Below, piece after piece: positions 15,702 through 23,714 of a stretch of DNA of 64,000 nucleotides; position 1 is the stretch's first letter; every line of letters starts with the position of its first letter. The notes under the pieces were generated by a model. It searched no databases. It was not told the origin of the DNA and worked only from the letters and a program-made list of their open reading frames with translations. Position numbers and translations under genes: made by a program. The stretch covers positions 124,001 to 188,000 of the forward strand of contig NZ_CP059055.1 in NCBI RefSeq assembly GCF_014058685.1. Reading direction: 5' to 3'. The stretch comes from Lactobacillus johnsonii (lineage in GTDB: Bacteria; Bacillota; Bacilli; Lactobacillales; Lactobacillaceae).

Positions 15702-17228
15702 TTAATTAAATTGCCTAATCCATTGCTTTTTACCAAGATAATACCAAGTTGTATGGTTGGTTGTAATAGATTGACCGTAAGCATAGCTTTTTCTAGGGGT
15801 AACGTGATTAGAAGTTGTTTTTTGTAAACTAGGATAAGGGCTAGTGTAAATATGAGTATCAAGAGAAGCATTATCAATATTTACTACGCCAGCAGTTAGA
15901 TCTGGATTACTGTAAACATAGAAATTATGGAACCATTGATCTTCACCTAAATTGTAGTAAGAGTAACCGTCTTGATAAGAACGACCAAAAATTATCGGGT
16001 TCATGCGACGATTTTTATTTAAAGAATCACGTAACTCTTCTGCTTGAAGTAAAAGAGCAGATTTAATAGTTGTGTTTGAAGAAGGATCATCAGCTTGTTT
16101 TAAGATATTGCGGGTTGTTTCATCAGTAGCCTCTTTAATATTTTGAGAGGATGAGATAGTAGGTGAATTTTTAACCTTGTTTTTAGTCTTAGTGCTATCT
16201 TCCGAAACTTCTAATTTTGGTTGATTGGCTGCTACTTGATTAAAAAGCTTAAAGCTGTACTGATAGACATTAGAAATATTTACGTTATATTCATGTCCTG
16301 AGACTAACTTAATATCTCCAGGAAAATAGGTCAGAATAGTGTCGAAATAACCGTATCCTTTGTTACTAAAGTTATTAACTTTTGTTGCTTGACTTGTTTG
16401 ACCGGTATCAAGATCAGTAATTGTAATTTTGGGAGTACCAGAAATAGTTTTGTCCGATAAATAGAGGGACCAGGCGATATTATTTCCCTGAAGTAATTCG
16501 ATTGGAAAAACGCCACTATTTGGATAAGCAACTGTACTTTTTGCAGCTGCTTTGTAGCCATCACTTGGATAGGCAACTTGTTGAACAGAATAGCGATAAT
16601 TATTTTCACCATAAGCTGCGCCAATACCTGTAGTTGTAAGTCGACTAGATAAAAGCCATGCGCGGTGTCCCGTGTCTGAACCATCAAGATTATAGGTATC
16701 AGTTAATAAATCTGTGATTACGTCCCCAGCGGATTGATTACTTACGTTAAAGTTAAGGTTTGAACTTGCAGAGACGTTTTTGGCAATTGTCCAGTACGTC
16801 TCATTAATATAATCAGGTTTAGTTTCACTAGGGAGGCCATGTTGGTTAGTGAATGGGTTAGCTTTGATTGCAGCCATAACGCTTGCCGTGATTTGAGCGT
16901 TATCATTATCGGTTTTATTTGTTGAAATACTTGGTAAGTCAAATAAAGCTCGGTAAAAATTAATATAATCTAATTGAGAATTGATATAAGAATTTGTAAC
17001 AGAACCGGGTGAAAAGGGAGCCGTGAGATGAGGAGTGCTGGCATAAAGATTATCTGCATTAAAATTTTCTTTAGGTAAATTTTTATATTGATTTTGAATT
17101 TGATGAACTTCTTGAATTTCATCTTTAGTAAAGGTTGCAGCCTGTGCGTTAGTAACTATAACGGTAGAAGTAGTTGTACTTAACACAATAGTTGCTAAAA
17201 AAGTGGCTGCTTTTTTGGTAAAAGTCAT
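15702..17228 (-). CDS. Secreted CAP-domain protein with C-terminal SLAP repeats
   Basis: A 508-residue exported cell-wall protein. A signal peptide ends near VTNAQA, residue 30. A CAP/SCP-PR1-like domain follows at about residues 75-210 (YINSQLDYINFYRALFDLP, then NPFTNQHG, then DTGHRAWLLSSRL with the conserved His). The C-terminal third has two SLAP motifs typical of lactobacillus S-layer-associated proteins (DGYSYYNLGEDQWFHNFYVY and ending with TTWYYLGKKQWIRQFN), which would bind it non-covalently to the wall. I use ATG 17228, with AAAGGAG five bases upstream; longer versions add an AT-rich untranslated stretch. Confidence 0.85.
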   Translation of the reverse strand: MTFTKKAATFLATIVLSTTTSTVIVTNAQAATFTKDEIQEVHQIQNQYKNLPKENFNADNLYASTPHLTAPFSPGSVTNSYINSQLDYINFYRALFDLPSISTNKTDNDNAQITASVMAAIKANPFTNQHGLPSETKPDYINETYWTIAKNVSASSNLNFNVSNQSAGDVITDLLTDTYNLDGSDTGHRAWLLSSRLTTTGIGAAYGENNYRYSVQQVAYPSDGYKAAAKSTVAYPNSGVFPIELLQGNNIAWSLYLSDKTISGTPKITITDLDTGQTSQATKVNNFSNKGYGYFDTILTYFPGDIKLVSGHEYNVNISNVYQYSFKLFNQVAANQPKLEVSEDSTKTKNKVKNSPTISSSQNIKEATDETTRNILKQADDPSSNTTIKSALLLQAEELRDSLNKNRRMNPIIFGRSYQDGYSYYNLGEDQWFHNFYVYSNPDLTAGVVNIDNASLDTHIYTSPYPSLQKTTSNHVTPRKSYAYGQSITTNHTTWYYLGKKQWIRQFN

Positions 17229-17387
17229 AATTACTCCTTTTAGCGAATCATATAGTAGCATGATAGTAATATATATAACGTAATTATAAAAAAATTGCAT
17301 TCTTTTTAGACTTTTTTTCGAAATTGATGCATTATAGCGTCACGATTGTTTATAATAAGGTTTCGAGGACAAAAAGGAGATAAAAAT

Positions 17388-18473
17388 ATGACTGACAAAA
17401 TTAAGGTAGGTTTGATCTTCGGTGGAAATTCTTCAGAATATGAAGTTTCTATCATGTCTGCCCACAACATTTATGAAGAAATTGATACTAATAAATTTGA
17501 TGTTTATCCAATGTGGATTACTAACGATGGATACTTAGCTGATGATGCAGATTCTCGCAAAGTATTAGATAATCCTAAAATGGAAGTAGCTAATCCTCAT
17601 AAAGTAGCTAATATTTCTAACATTATTGAATTAAAAGATCGTCCTGAAATTGACGTATTTTTCCCAATTGTACACGGAAACTTAGGTGAAGATGGTTGTT
17701 TACAAGGACTATTTAGAGTTTTAGATAAGCCATTTGTTGGAGACGATGTTTTAGCAGCAGCTGTAACGATGGATAAGGAAATGACTAAGATCCTCGCTCA
17801 ACGTGCTGGTGTTCCTGTAGCAAAATGGATTGCAGTTAAGCGTTTTGAATATAACGATCCAGATAACGAGAAGTTAGACTATGAATACGTAGCTAGCCAA
17901 TTGGGATCAGATTTATTTGTTAAGCCATCAAACCAAGGCTCTTCAGTTGGTGTAAGTCATGTTACTAACGAAAAAGAATATAAGGTTGCTTTAGCTGAAG
18001 CCTTTAAATACGATGATAAGGTTTTAGTTGAAGAAACTGTTCATGGTACTGAAGTAGAAACTGCTGTTTTAGGCAATGATAAACCAATCGTTGCTGGTGT
18101 TGGTCAAATTATTAACGCAAAAGATTCGTTCTATACCTATGAAAATAAGTATGATGATGACTCAACATCAACTTTAGAAATTCCTGCTAAGCTTCCTGAG
18201 GGAATTGTTGAAACAGTTAGAAAGAATGCCTTAAAGGTGTTCCAAGCAACTGAATGTAGCGGCTTGGCTCGTATCGATTCGATGCTTCGTAGTGAAGATA
18301 ATGAAGTTGTTCTAACAGAAGTAAATGCTCTTCCTGGTTTCACTAATATTAGTATGTATCCTAAGTTATTTGAAGAAATTGGAATTCCATACACTGACTT
18401 AATTACTAAATTAATTGATTACGCAATGGAACGCTACGATCATAAGAAGACTTTGTTACATAAACATGATTAA
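17388..18473 (+). CDS. ddl: D-alanine--D-alanine ligase
   Basis: A 361-residue ATP-grasp enzyme making the D-Ala-D-Ala dipeptide for peptidoglycan precursors. It opens with VGLIFGGNSSEYEVSI, followed by HGNLGEDG, KPSNQGSSVGVS, the omega loop FYTYENKYDDDS and LPGFTNISMYP. Residue Tyr255 in the omega loop (KY) marks a D-Ala ligase. The D-Ala-D-lactate ligases of intrinsically vancomycin-resistant lactobacilli have Phe there. ATG 17388 is preceded by AAAAAGGAG; TATAAT lies at 17351-17356. It is divergent from the CAP/SLAP gene and followed 29 nt later by the MerR-like gene. Confidence 0.95.
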   Translation: MTDKIKVGLIFGGNSSEYEVSIMSAHNIYEEIDTNKFDVYPMWITNDGYLADDADSRKVLDNPKMEVANPHKVANISNIIELKDRPEIDVFFPIVHGNLGEDGCLQGLFRVLDKPFVGDDVLAAAVTMDKEMTKILAQRAGVPVAKWIAVKRFEYNDPDNEKLDYEYVASQLGSDLFVKPSNQGSSVGVSHVTNEKEYKVALAEAFKYDDKVLVEETVHGTEVETAVLGNDKPIVAGVGQIINAKDSFYTYENKYDDDSTSTLEIPAKLPEGIVETVRKNALKVFQATECSGLARIDSMLRSEDNEVVLTEVNALPGFTNISMYPKLFEEIGIPYTDLITKLIDYAMERYDHKKTLLHKHD

Positions 18474-18502
18474 ACTTAGTTTAAGTAAAGGGAGAATTTA
18501 GG

Positions 18503-19219
18503 ATGGCAAGCGACCATAATTTTGAAGAACTTGAGGCCCCAGCAAAAACGGCAGAAGAACTTCATATTAGCGTAGCAACATTAAGAAAGTATTCTTTAAT
18601 TGTGGAAAAGGTTACTGGAAATAAAGATTACTATGAAAGAACCAAGCAAAAGTCTCGCTTGTACTCGGCAAAGGATATTGAAGATTTAAAAGCTTTTAGA
18701 GCATTGTCTAAAAATGCGGATTTAACCTTGCAAGAAGCAGCTAGACAAATCTTTGCAGTAAGCGATAAGAAAACTGAAGAAGTTAAAAAAGCAGCAAAAA
18801 TGCAAAAATCAGTTGCTACTAATACTGCCATTGTTGATGCTGATCAAGTAGTAAAACTTTTAACAATGCTACAAAATACTATTGCAAGTCAGAATAAAGC
18901 AATTGAAGATTTGCAGAAGCAGGTAGCGCGTGTTGAAGCTCAAAACAAAAAATTAATTGATCGTTCACACCAATTAGCTGAGCCGGAATCAGAAGATTCT
19001 AAAGAAAAAGCTAATAATAAAGATCAGGAAGCTGCCAAAGAGATTACTGAAGAACAAAAAAGTGAGCAAGAGGCTCATGAAGAAATTTTAAGAAAAGCTA
19101 GAGAGAACGAAGAAAAGCGTCGTAAGCAACAGGTAGAAGAAAATATTCATCGTACCCTAGCTCAAATGCAAATTCGTCCTAAGAAAAAACACCATTGGTG
19201 GGATCGCTTTTTCAAGTAA
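18503..19219 (+). CDS. MerR-like helix-turn-helix protein with long coiled coil
   Basis: A 238-residue protein. Residues about 12-75 form a winged MerR-type HTH (TAEELHISVATLRKYSLIVEK, then YSAKDIEDLKAFRAL). A coiled coil follows at about 110-220, rich in Glu, Lys and Gln. The protein ends with a basic-aromatic tail (KKKHHWWDRFFK) that could touch membrane. This layout resembles DNA-organising or chromosome-anchoring proteins such as RacA-type and DUF3967 proteins, but no specific role can be assigned. It is co-oriented with ddl and probably in its operon. Confidence 0.7.
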   Translation: MASDHNFEELEAPAKTAEELHISVATLRKYSLIVEKVTGNKDYYERTKQKSRLYSAKDIEDLKAFRALSKNADLTLQEAARQIFAVSDKKTEEVKKAAKMQKSVATNTAIVDADQVVKLLTMLQNTIASQNKAIEDLQKQVARVEAQNKKLIDRSHQLAEPESEDSKEKANNKDQEAAKEITEEQKSEQEAHEEILRKARENEEKRRKQQVEENIHRTLAQMQIRPKKKHHWWDRFFK

Positions 19220-19253
19220 AATAGGATGCCGAAATGCGGCATCCTATTTTTTT
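19218..19253. terminator. Bidirectional terminator between the MerR-like gene and the antiporter
   Basis: AAAATAGGATGCCG (19218-19231) pairs with CGGCATCCTATTTT (19237-19250) and continues into T; it serves both convergent genes. Confidence 0.9.
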
Positions 19254-20823
19254 ATTCATCATCAGATTCAATAATTAATGATTCAGCTAGTAATACGTCG
19301 TTATACAGACTTAAGATATACGTTCTATATTTACTCTCTTTTTGTCCAATCATTTCTAAATATTCACGCTCAATAGCAAATGCTCTAAAAAATGCTAAAC
19401 GCTGTAAATACTGTTCTGATTTAGTTAGATTAGGCTGATCAATTGTTTTTAGCAACACACGCATGTATTCTCGTGTTTTAACAACTCTTTTTTGATTGAG
19501 TAAAGTATAGATAACATGGCGCTTAACTCTTTTAGGTAGGTACATTTTATGGACTGAAATTAGAGCTCGTTTAACCATTTCATTACGGATCTTCTCCATA
19601 ACAATGTGTGCTTCTTCATCACTAACTTCATAGGGAAGAATAAATTGAAATACAATCGTGGGTACAAGCATGCTCAAAATAATTAAAACTGCTTCAGACA
19701 TAATAACTAGATTGTAGTTTTTAGTTCCTAAAAAGTTAGCACTAATTGTTAAGGCTAGAGCAAGAGTAACAGCACCATGAATACCTCCAAGTGAAAATAC
19801 AGTACTTTCTCGTCGATCATAGCGAATAACTAAACGTCCATAGACATAACGAACAAGTAAATTTGCGAGATAAACAATGAAGCCAACAAGAATCCACTTG
19901 GCTAAGTCACCATTAAATAATTTATTTCGGGATATTCTGACCATCATTAGTCCCAAAATGATAAAAACCATACTGTTGAAAATATCTGAAATAAGATTTT
20001 GCAAGTCTCGTCCCATATGGATTTGTCTTGAATTAAGAAGTAAACTTTGCTGAGATTCTGCATTATGTAATAAGCCAGCAACCACAACGGCAATAATTCC
20101 CGAAACATGTAAATCTTCTGCTAACGCATAAAGTGCTAGCGGGGTAAGGATATAAATTAAATTCTGTGCATTTAAAGAATTAAATCGTGATCTAACCAGA
20201 CTTTGTCGAAAAATAATAATTATCCAAGCAACTGCAAAACCTAATACCGCTCCACCTAATGAGGAAACAAAGAAGTCATGAATAGTTTGCCCATAGTTGA
20301 TGTAACCATTGGCAAACCAAAGCAAACTCATATTCAGTAAAATGATTCCTGAAGCATCATTGAAAAGTGACTCAGCTTTTAATGAAGCTGTTACTCGTCT
20401 AGGCATTCGTAAACCATTAGTTACGGCTTCACTTGCTGTTGCATCCGTTGGTGTACTAATACTCCCAATAATAAATGCAAGTGGAAGACTGATGCCAGTA
20501 AGAAAATGGATACTAAAGCCGCTTACAATTAGGGCGAGTAAAACCATAACCACAGTCAACCCAATGATTTCCTTAATTCTTCTACCAATGTTATGAATTC
20601 TAGTTTTTTGACCTTCAAAAAACAAAAGTGGAGCTACGATCAATTCCATAAAAATTTCTGAATCAAAGTTAGCAACTTGGCTATTTAAGAAGGGGATAAG
20701 ACCAATAATTATCCCAACAAGCATGCTTACATAGTTAACAGATACCTTATCAATTGCTTGCGCAATGATGATACTAATTGCCGCGGCAATTGCTAGGGTA
20801 AAAGTTGAAATCATAAGTTCCAT
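19252..20823 (-). CDS. Na+/H+ antiporter, CPA1 (NhaP-type) family
   Basis: A 523-residue antiporter exchanging Na+ or K+ for protons. About 12 TM segments occupy residues 1-400, followed by a cytoplasmic helical tail of about 120 residues. The CPA1 signatures LLFFEGQKTRI (near residue 67), SISTPTDATASEAV (near 122) and ESLFNDASGIILLN (near 150) are present, the last with the ND ion-binding pair. A promoter region shared with the divergent YibE/F genes lies at 20824-20927. Likely roles are pH and salt homeostasis. Confidence 0.9.
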   Translation of the reverse strand: MELMISTFTLAIAAAISIIIAQAIDKVSVNYVSMLVGIIIGLIPFLNSQVANFDSEIFMELIVAPLLFFEGQKTRIHNIGRRIKEIIGLTVVMVLLALIVSGFSIHFLTGISLPLAFIIGSISTPTDATASEAVTNGLRMPRRVTASLKAESLFNDASGIILLNMSLLWFANGYINYGQTIHDFFVSSLGGAVLGFAVAWIIIIFRQSLVRSRFNSLNAQNLIYILTPLALYALAEDLHVSGIIAVVVAGLLHNAESQQSLLLNSRQIHMGRDLQNLISDIFNSMVFIILGLMMVRISRNKLFNGDLAKWILVGFIVYLANLLVRYVYGRLVIRYDRRESTVFSLGGIHGAVTLALALTISANFLGTKNYNLVIMSEAVLIILSMLVPTIVFQFILPYEVSDEEAHIVMEKIRNEMVKRALISVHKMYLPKRVKRHVIYTLLNQKRVVKTREYMRVLLKTIDQPNLTKSEQYLQRLAFFRAFAIEREYLEMIGQKESKYRTYILSLYNDVLLAESLIIESDDE

Positions 20824-20927
20824 TAAATCTACCTCAGATAAATTACTATTTTTTAATAATTAGTAAAAACTTTTAATGCTACTATAGTAGCATACTAACC
20901 ATTGAATTATTTAGGGAAGGCGAAAAA

Positions 20928-22034
20928 GTGAAGAAGAATGCGAAAATTTGGCTTAGTTTAGTAGTCTTATTTGTGGGAATATTTTTTACTCTAATTACCT
21001 ATTTTTCAACTGCTTTTGCAAGTAAGCCAATTGCAGTCATTACTGATAGTCAAATAAAAGATACACTAGTTGATAAGACAAAAGACAACTATGAAAATAA
21101 AGACGAGGTACGGCAACAAAATTTACATTTAAAAATTTTGTCCGGAAAATATAAAGGGAAGACATTCTTAGTTACTAACACATATTCGCCGTCCCAAGCA
21201 GTTTCACAAAAGTATCGGCCTCATCAGCGTGTAATTATTTCATTTATTAAAGGTAAACCTAAATTAGTTGAACCAAAACGTGACTGGGTTGTTGTTTTAA
21301 GTATGTTTTTGACGATTAGTGTAATTGTTTTAATTACAGGAAAACAGGCTAGCTTACTTTTAATTTCAATGATTTTAAATAGTATCATTTTTTATTTTGT
21401 AATTAAGAGTGATGTAAAGGAAAATGGAACAAGAATTTTCTTGATTTATAGTATCGCAGCAATTCTGTTTACTTTTGTATCTCTAGTAATAGTACAAGGC
21501 TTTAATCAAAAGATGCTGGTGACTTTAACTGCTACTTTGTTAGGAGTTTTTGTTTCTTTTGGTATCTTTTATTTAGTTATGAGAGTAACTCATGAGCGTG
21601 GAATTGATTATGAGGCAGTTGACTATGCTACTCAAGATCCTCGAGCTTTATTTTTATCTCAAACAATTCTAGGAGTTCTTGGCGCAGTCATGGATGAAGC
21701 AACTGATATTGTTTCTAGTCTTTATGCACTTGCAAAACATAAGGCCGACTTAACATTTAAAGAACTATTTATTAGCGGACGAACTTTAGGGCAAGAAATT
21801 ATGGGGCCACTAATAAATGTATTGGTTTTAATTTTTATGGCTGAAGCCCTACCTATGACAATTTTGTATCTAAGAGATAATAATACTTTAGTCTATACCT
21901 TTAAATATACCCTTTCTTTAGGGGTCATCCAGAGTTTAAGCTCGGCGATCGGAATTGTACTGACAGTGATTTTTGCAACTCTATGTAGTGCTCTCTTTTT
22001 AAGAAATAAAAAAGCAGAGGTGGTAGAAAAATGA
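20928..22034 (+). CDS. YibE/F family membrane protein, first of pair
   Basis: A 368-residue YibE/F-like protein. An N-terminal TM (about residues 8-30) is followed by an extracytoplasmic beta-rich domain (about 31-120, KGKTFLVTNTYSPSQAV region) and then about seven TM segments. The start is GTG 20928 after GGGAAGG at 20913-20920. It overlaps the next YibE/F gene by four bases (ATGA), so the two are translated together and probably form a heteromeric membrane complex. The family is linked to export in some actinobacteria, but its function is not established here. Confidence 0.8.
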   Translation: MKKNAKIWLSLVVLFVGIFFTLITYFSTAFASKPIAVITDSQIKDTLVDKTKDNYENKDEVRQQNLHLKILSGKYKGKTFLVTNTYSPSQAVSQKYRPHQRVIISFIKGKPKLVEPKRDWVVVLSMFLTISVIVLITGKQASLLLISMILNSIIFYFVIKSDVKENGTRIFLIYSIAAILFTFVSLVIVQGFNQKMLVTLTATLLGVFVSFGIFYLVMRVTHERGIDYEAVDYATQDPRALFLSQTILGVLGAVMDEATDIVSSLYALAKHKADLTFKELFISGRTLGQEIMGPLINVLVLIFMAEALPMTILYLRDNNTLVYTFKYTLSLGVIQSLSSAIGIVLTVIFATLCSALFLRNKKAEVVEK

Positions 22035-22792
22035 CAACTTTAACTGCTCTTTTATTAATTCTTTTGATATTGATGATTATAGTTGGAGGAAAAACTGGCT
22101 TTAAGAGTTATCTAAGCGTCGTTATCAATGCCTGTTTACTGATTTTAGTTGCACTGCTTATTTCTTGGGGAGTAAATATTGTATTAGTCGGAGCAATATT
22201 TATTCCTTTGAAATTACTGACGATTATTTATTTAGGAACACATGATTATACTGTAGCCAAAAATGCCTTTTTAACTGCCTTATGTGTAAGTGTAATTGTA
22301 ATGCTGATAATTATCTTGTTTGAAAATTTAGCGCAAACTCAAGGCTTTGGAGACCAGGCAGGGGAAGAATTAATTGGTTTATCATTAAATGTAGGAATTA
22401 GTTTTTCTCAAATCGCAATTTTAGTTGCAATCTTTTCAATGCTAGGTGCAATTGCGGAAGCCAGTGTTGCAATGAGTGCTGGTTTACTTGAGTTAAAGCG
22501 GCATGACCCTAACATTACTCAAAAGCAATTAATCGAAAGCGGAAATGAAGTTGGTGCGGATGTATTAGGGACCGCCATGAATACAATCTTATTTGGTTTA
22601 TTTGGTAGTTTTCTCCCAATATTTATTTGGTATATGAGACTAAATTATTCCTTATTTGAAATTTTAAATGATAAACTTTTTGTGGATGAGTTTTTAATTA
22701 TTGTATATTCGTTCATTGGCGTGCTTTTAACGGTACCATTAACTACAATATTCTTAGCACATACTTTAACGAATAAAGAAAATAAAAAGTAG
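22031..22792 (+). CDS. YibE/F family membrane protein, second of pair
   Basis: A 253-residue all-membrane YibE/F paralogue with about seven TM segments. It lacks the extracytoplasmic N-terminal domain of its partner but shares the GAIAEASVAMSAGLLEL segment (compare GAVMDEATDIVSSLYAL in the partner), containing the conserved acidic residue. Start and stop overlap with the upstream gene (ATGA) shows coupling. An esterase gene follows 22 nt downstream in the same orientation. Confidence 0.8.
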   Translation: MTTLTALLLILLILMIIVGGKTGFKSYLSVVINACLLILVALLISWGVNIVLVGAIFIPLKLLTIIYLGTHDYTVAKNAFLTALCVSVIVMLIIILFENLAQTQGFGDQAGEELIGLSLNVGISFSQIAILVAIFSMLGAIAEASVAMSAGLLELKRHDPNITQKQLIESGNEVGADVLGTAMNTILFGLFGSFLPIFIWYMRLNYSLFEILNDKLFVDEFLIIVYSFIGVLLTVPLTTIFLAHTLTNKENKK

Positions 22793-22814
22793 AGATAAAT
22801 AGAGGCACAGTAAG

Positions 22815-23660
22815 ATGAAAATATATAATTTAACGTTAACAAATTTTAATGGGCGTGAATTTAACATTACTTATTATAGTTTGCAAGATAATCCGCAACT
22901 TCTCCTAAAGAAAAGACCACTAATGTTAGTCTTTCCAGGTGGTAGTTTTGATCATTTATCATTAAGAGAAGGAGAACCAGTTGCCCTAGCTTATGCAGCT
23001 CATGGATTTGATGCAGCAATAGTGTCATATAATTTAACTACCGATCCTGGCAGAATTTATCCTGACGCTGCTTTATCTGGTTTAACTGCTGTTGCATACT
23101 TTAGAGAAAACAGTGAGAAGTTAGGTCTTGCTAAGGATAAAATTACGACAATTGGTTTTTCAGCTGGCGGCCATGTTGTTAGTTCGATGAATGTAATGGC
23201 AGAAAGTCAAAAGTGGCAGTCTGAATATCATTTTGAGCATGATAAAGTATCACCAAATGCGACTATTTTAGGTTATCCGTTAATTAATATTAAAGATATT
23301 GGTTTTCCCTTACCACCTGATGCTAAGGAAAAAATGTCAAGTGCAAAAGATTTACTTGATACAGCTGTCGGGGTTACTCCCCAAACTCCTCCTACTTTTA
23401 TTTTTCAGGCAGTAGATGATCCGGTTGTATTAATTGATAATACGATTGAATATATTACTGCATTAAGAAAAAATAGGGTTCGCTTTGAGGCCCATTTGTT
23501 TAATAAGGGTGGACATGGTTTTTCTCTTGCTACTCCTGAGTTAGCTACTAAAGAACGTAAAGCTGATGCGCATCTTGCTCATTGGTTTGAATTGAGCCTT
23601 GAATGGTTGAAAGATAGAAGAATTTACGTTTGGTTTCACGTGAAACAAAAACATATATAG
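22815..23660 (+). CDS. Alpha/beta hydrolase (acetyl-esterase/BD-FAE type)
   Basis: A 281-residue serine hydrolase. LVFPGGSFDHLS holds the oxyanion PGG motif, GFSAGGH (near residue 115) is the nucleophile elbow, DDPVV supplies the Asp and GGHGFS the catalytic His. The closest family type removes acyl or acetyl groups from sugars or small esters. It is the third gene of the YibE/F operon and ends at a strong terminator. The last 15 codons overlap a parS-like palindrome (23632-23647), which forces the C-terminal residues WFHVKQ. Confidence 0.82.
   Translation: MKIYNLTLTNFNGREFNITYYSLQDNPQLLLKKRPLMLVFPGGSFDHLSLREGEPVALAYAAHGFDAAIVSYNLTTDPGRIYPDAALSGLTAVAYFRENSEKLGLAKDKITTIGFSAGGHVVSSMNVMAESQKWQSEYHFEHDKVSPNATILGYPLINIKDIGFPLPPDAKEKMSSAKDLLDTAVGVTPQTPPTFIFQAVDDPVVLIDNTIEYITALRKNRVRFEAHLFNKGGHGFSLATPELATKERKADAHLAHWFELSLEWLKDRRIYVWFHVKQKHI
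23632..23647. promoter_or_regulatory. parS-like centromere site
   Basis: GGTTTCACGTGAAACA matches the Bacillus/Firmicute parS consensus TGTTNCACGTGAAACA at 15 of 16 positions and contains a perfect 14-bp palindrome. It lies inside the 3' end of the esterase gene, as parS sites often lie within genes. ParB (Spo0J) would bind it and spread or load SMC. No second match was seen in the window. Confidence 0.7.
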
Positions 23661-23713
23661 AAAAAGTCCGAAAAGATGACATGACTATACATTTTCTTTT
23701 CGGACTTTTTAAT
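23661..23713. terminator. Bidirectional terminator between the esterase and GH31-like genes
   Basis: AAAAAGTCCGAAAAGA pairs with TCTTTTCGGACTTTTT across a 16-nt loop. Confidence 0.88.
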
Positions 23714-23714
23714 T

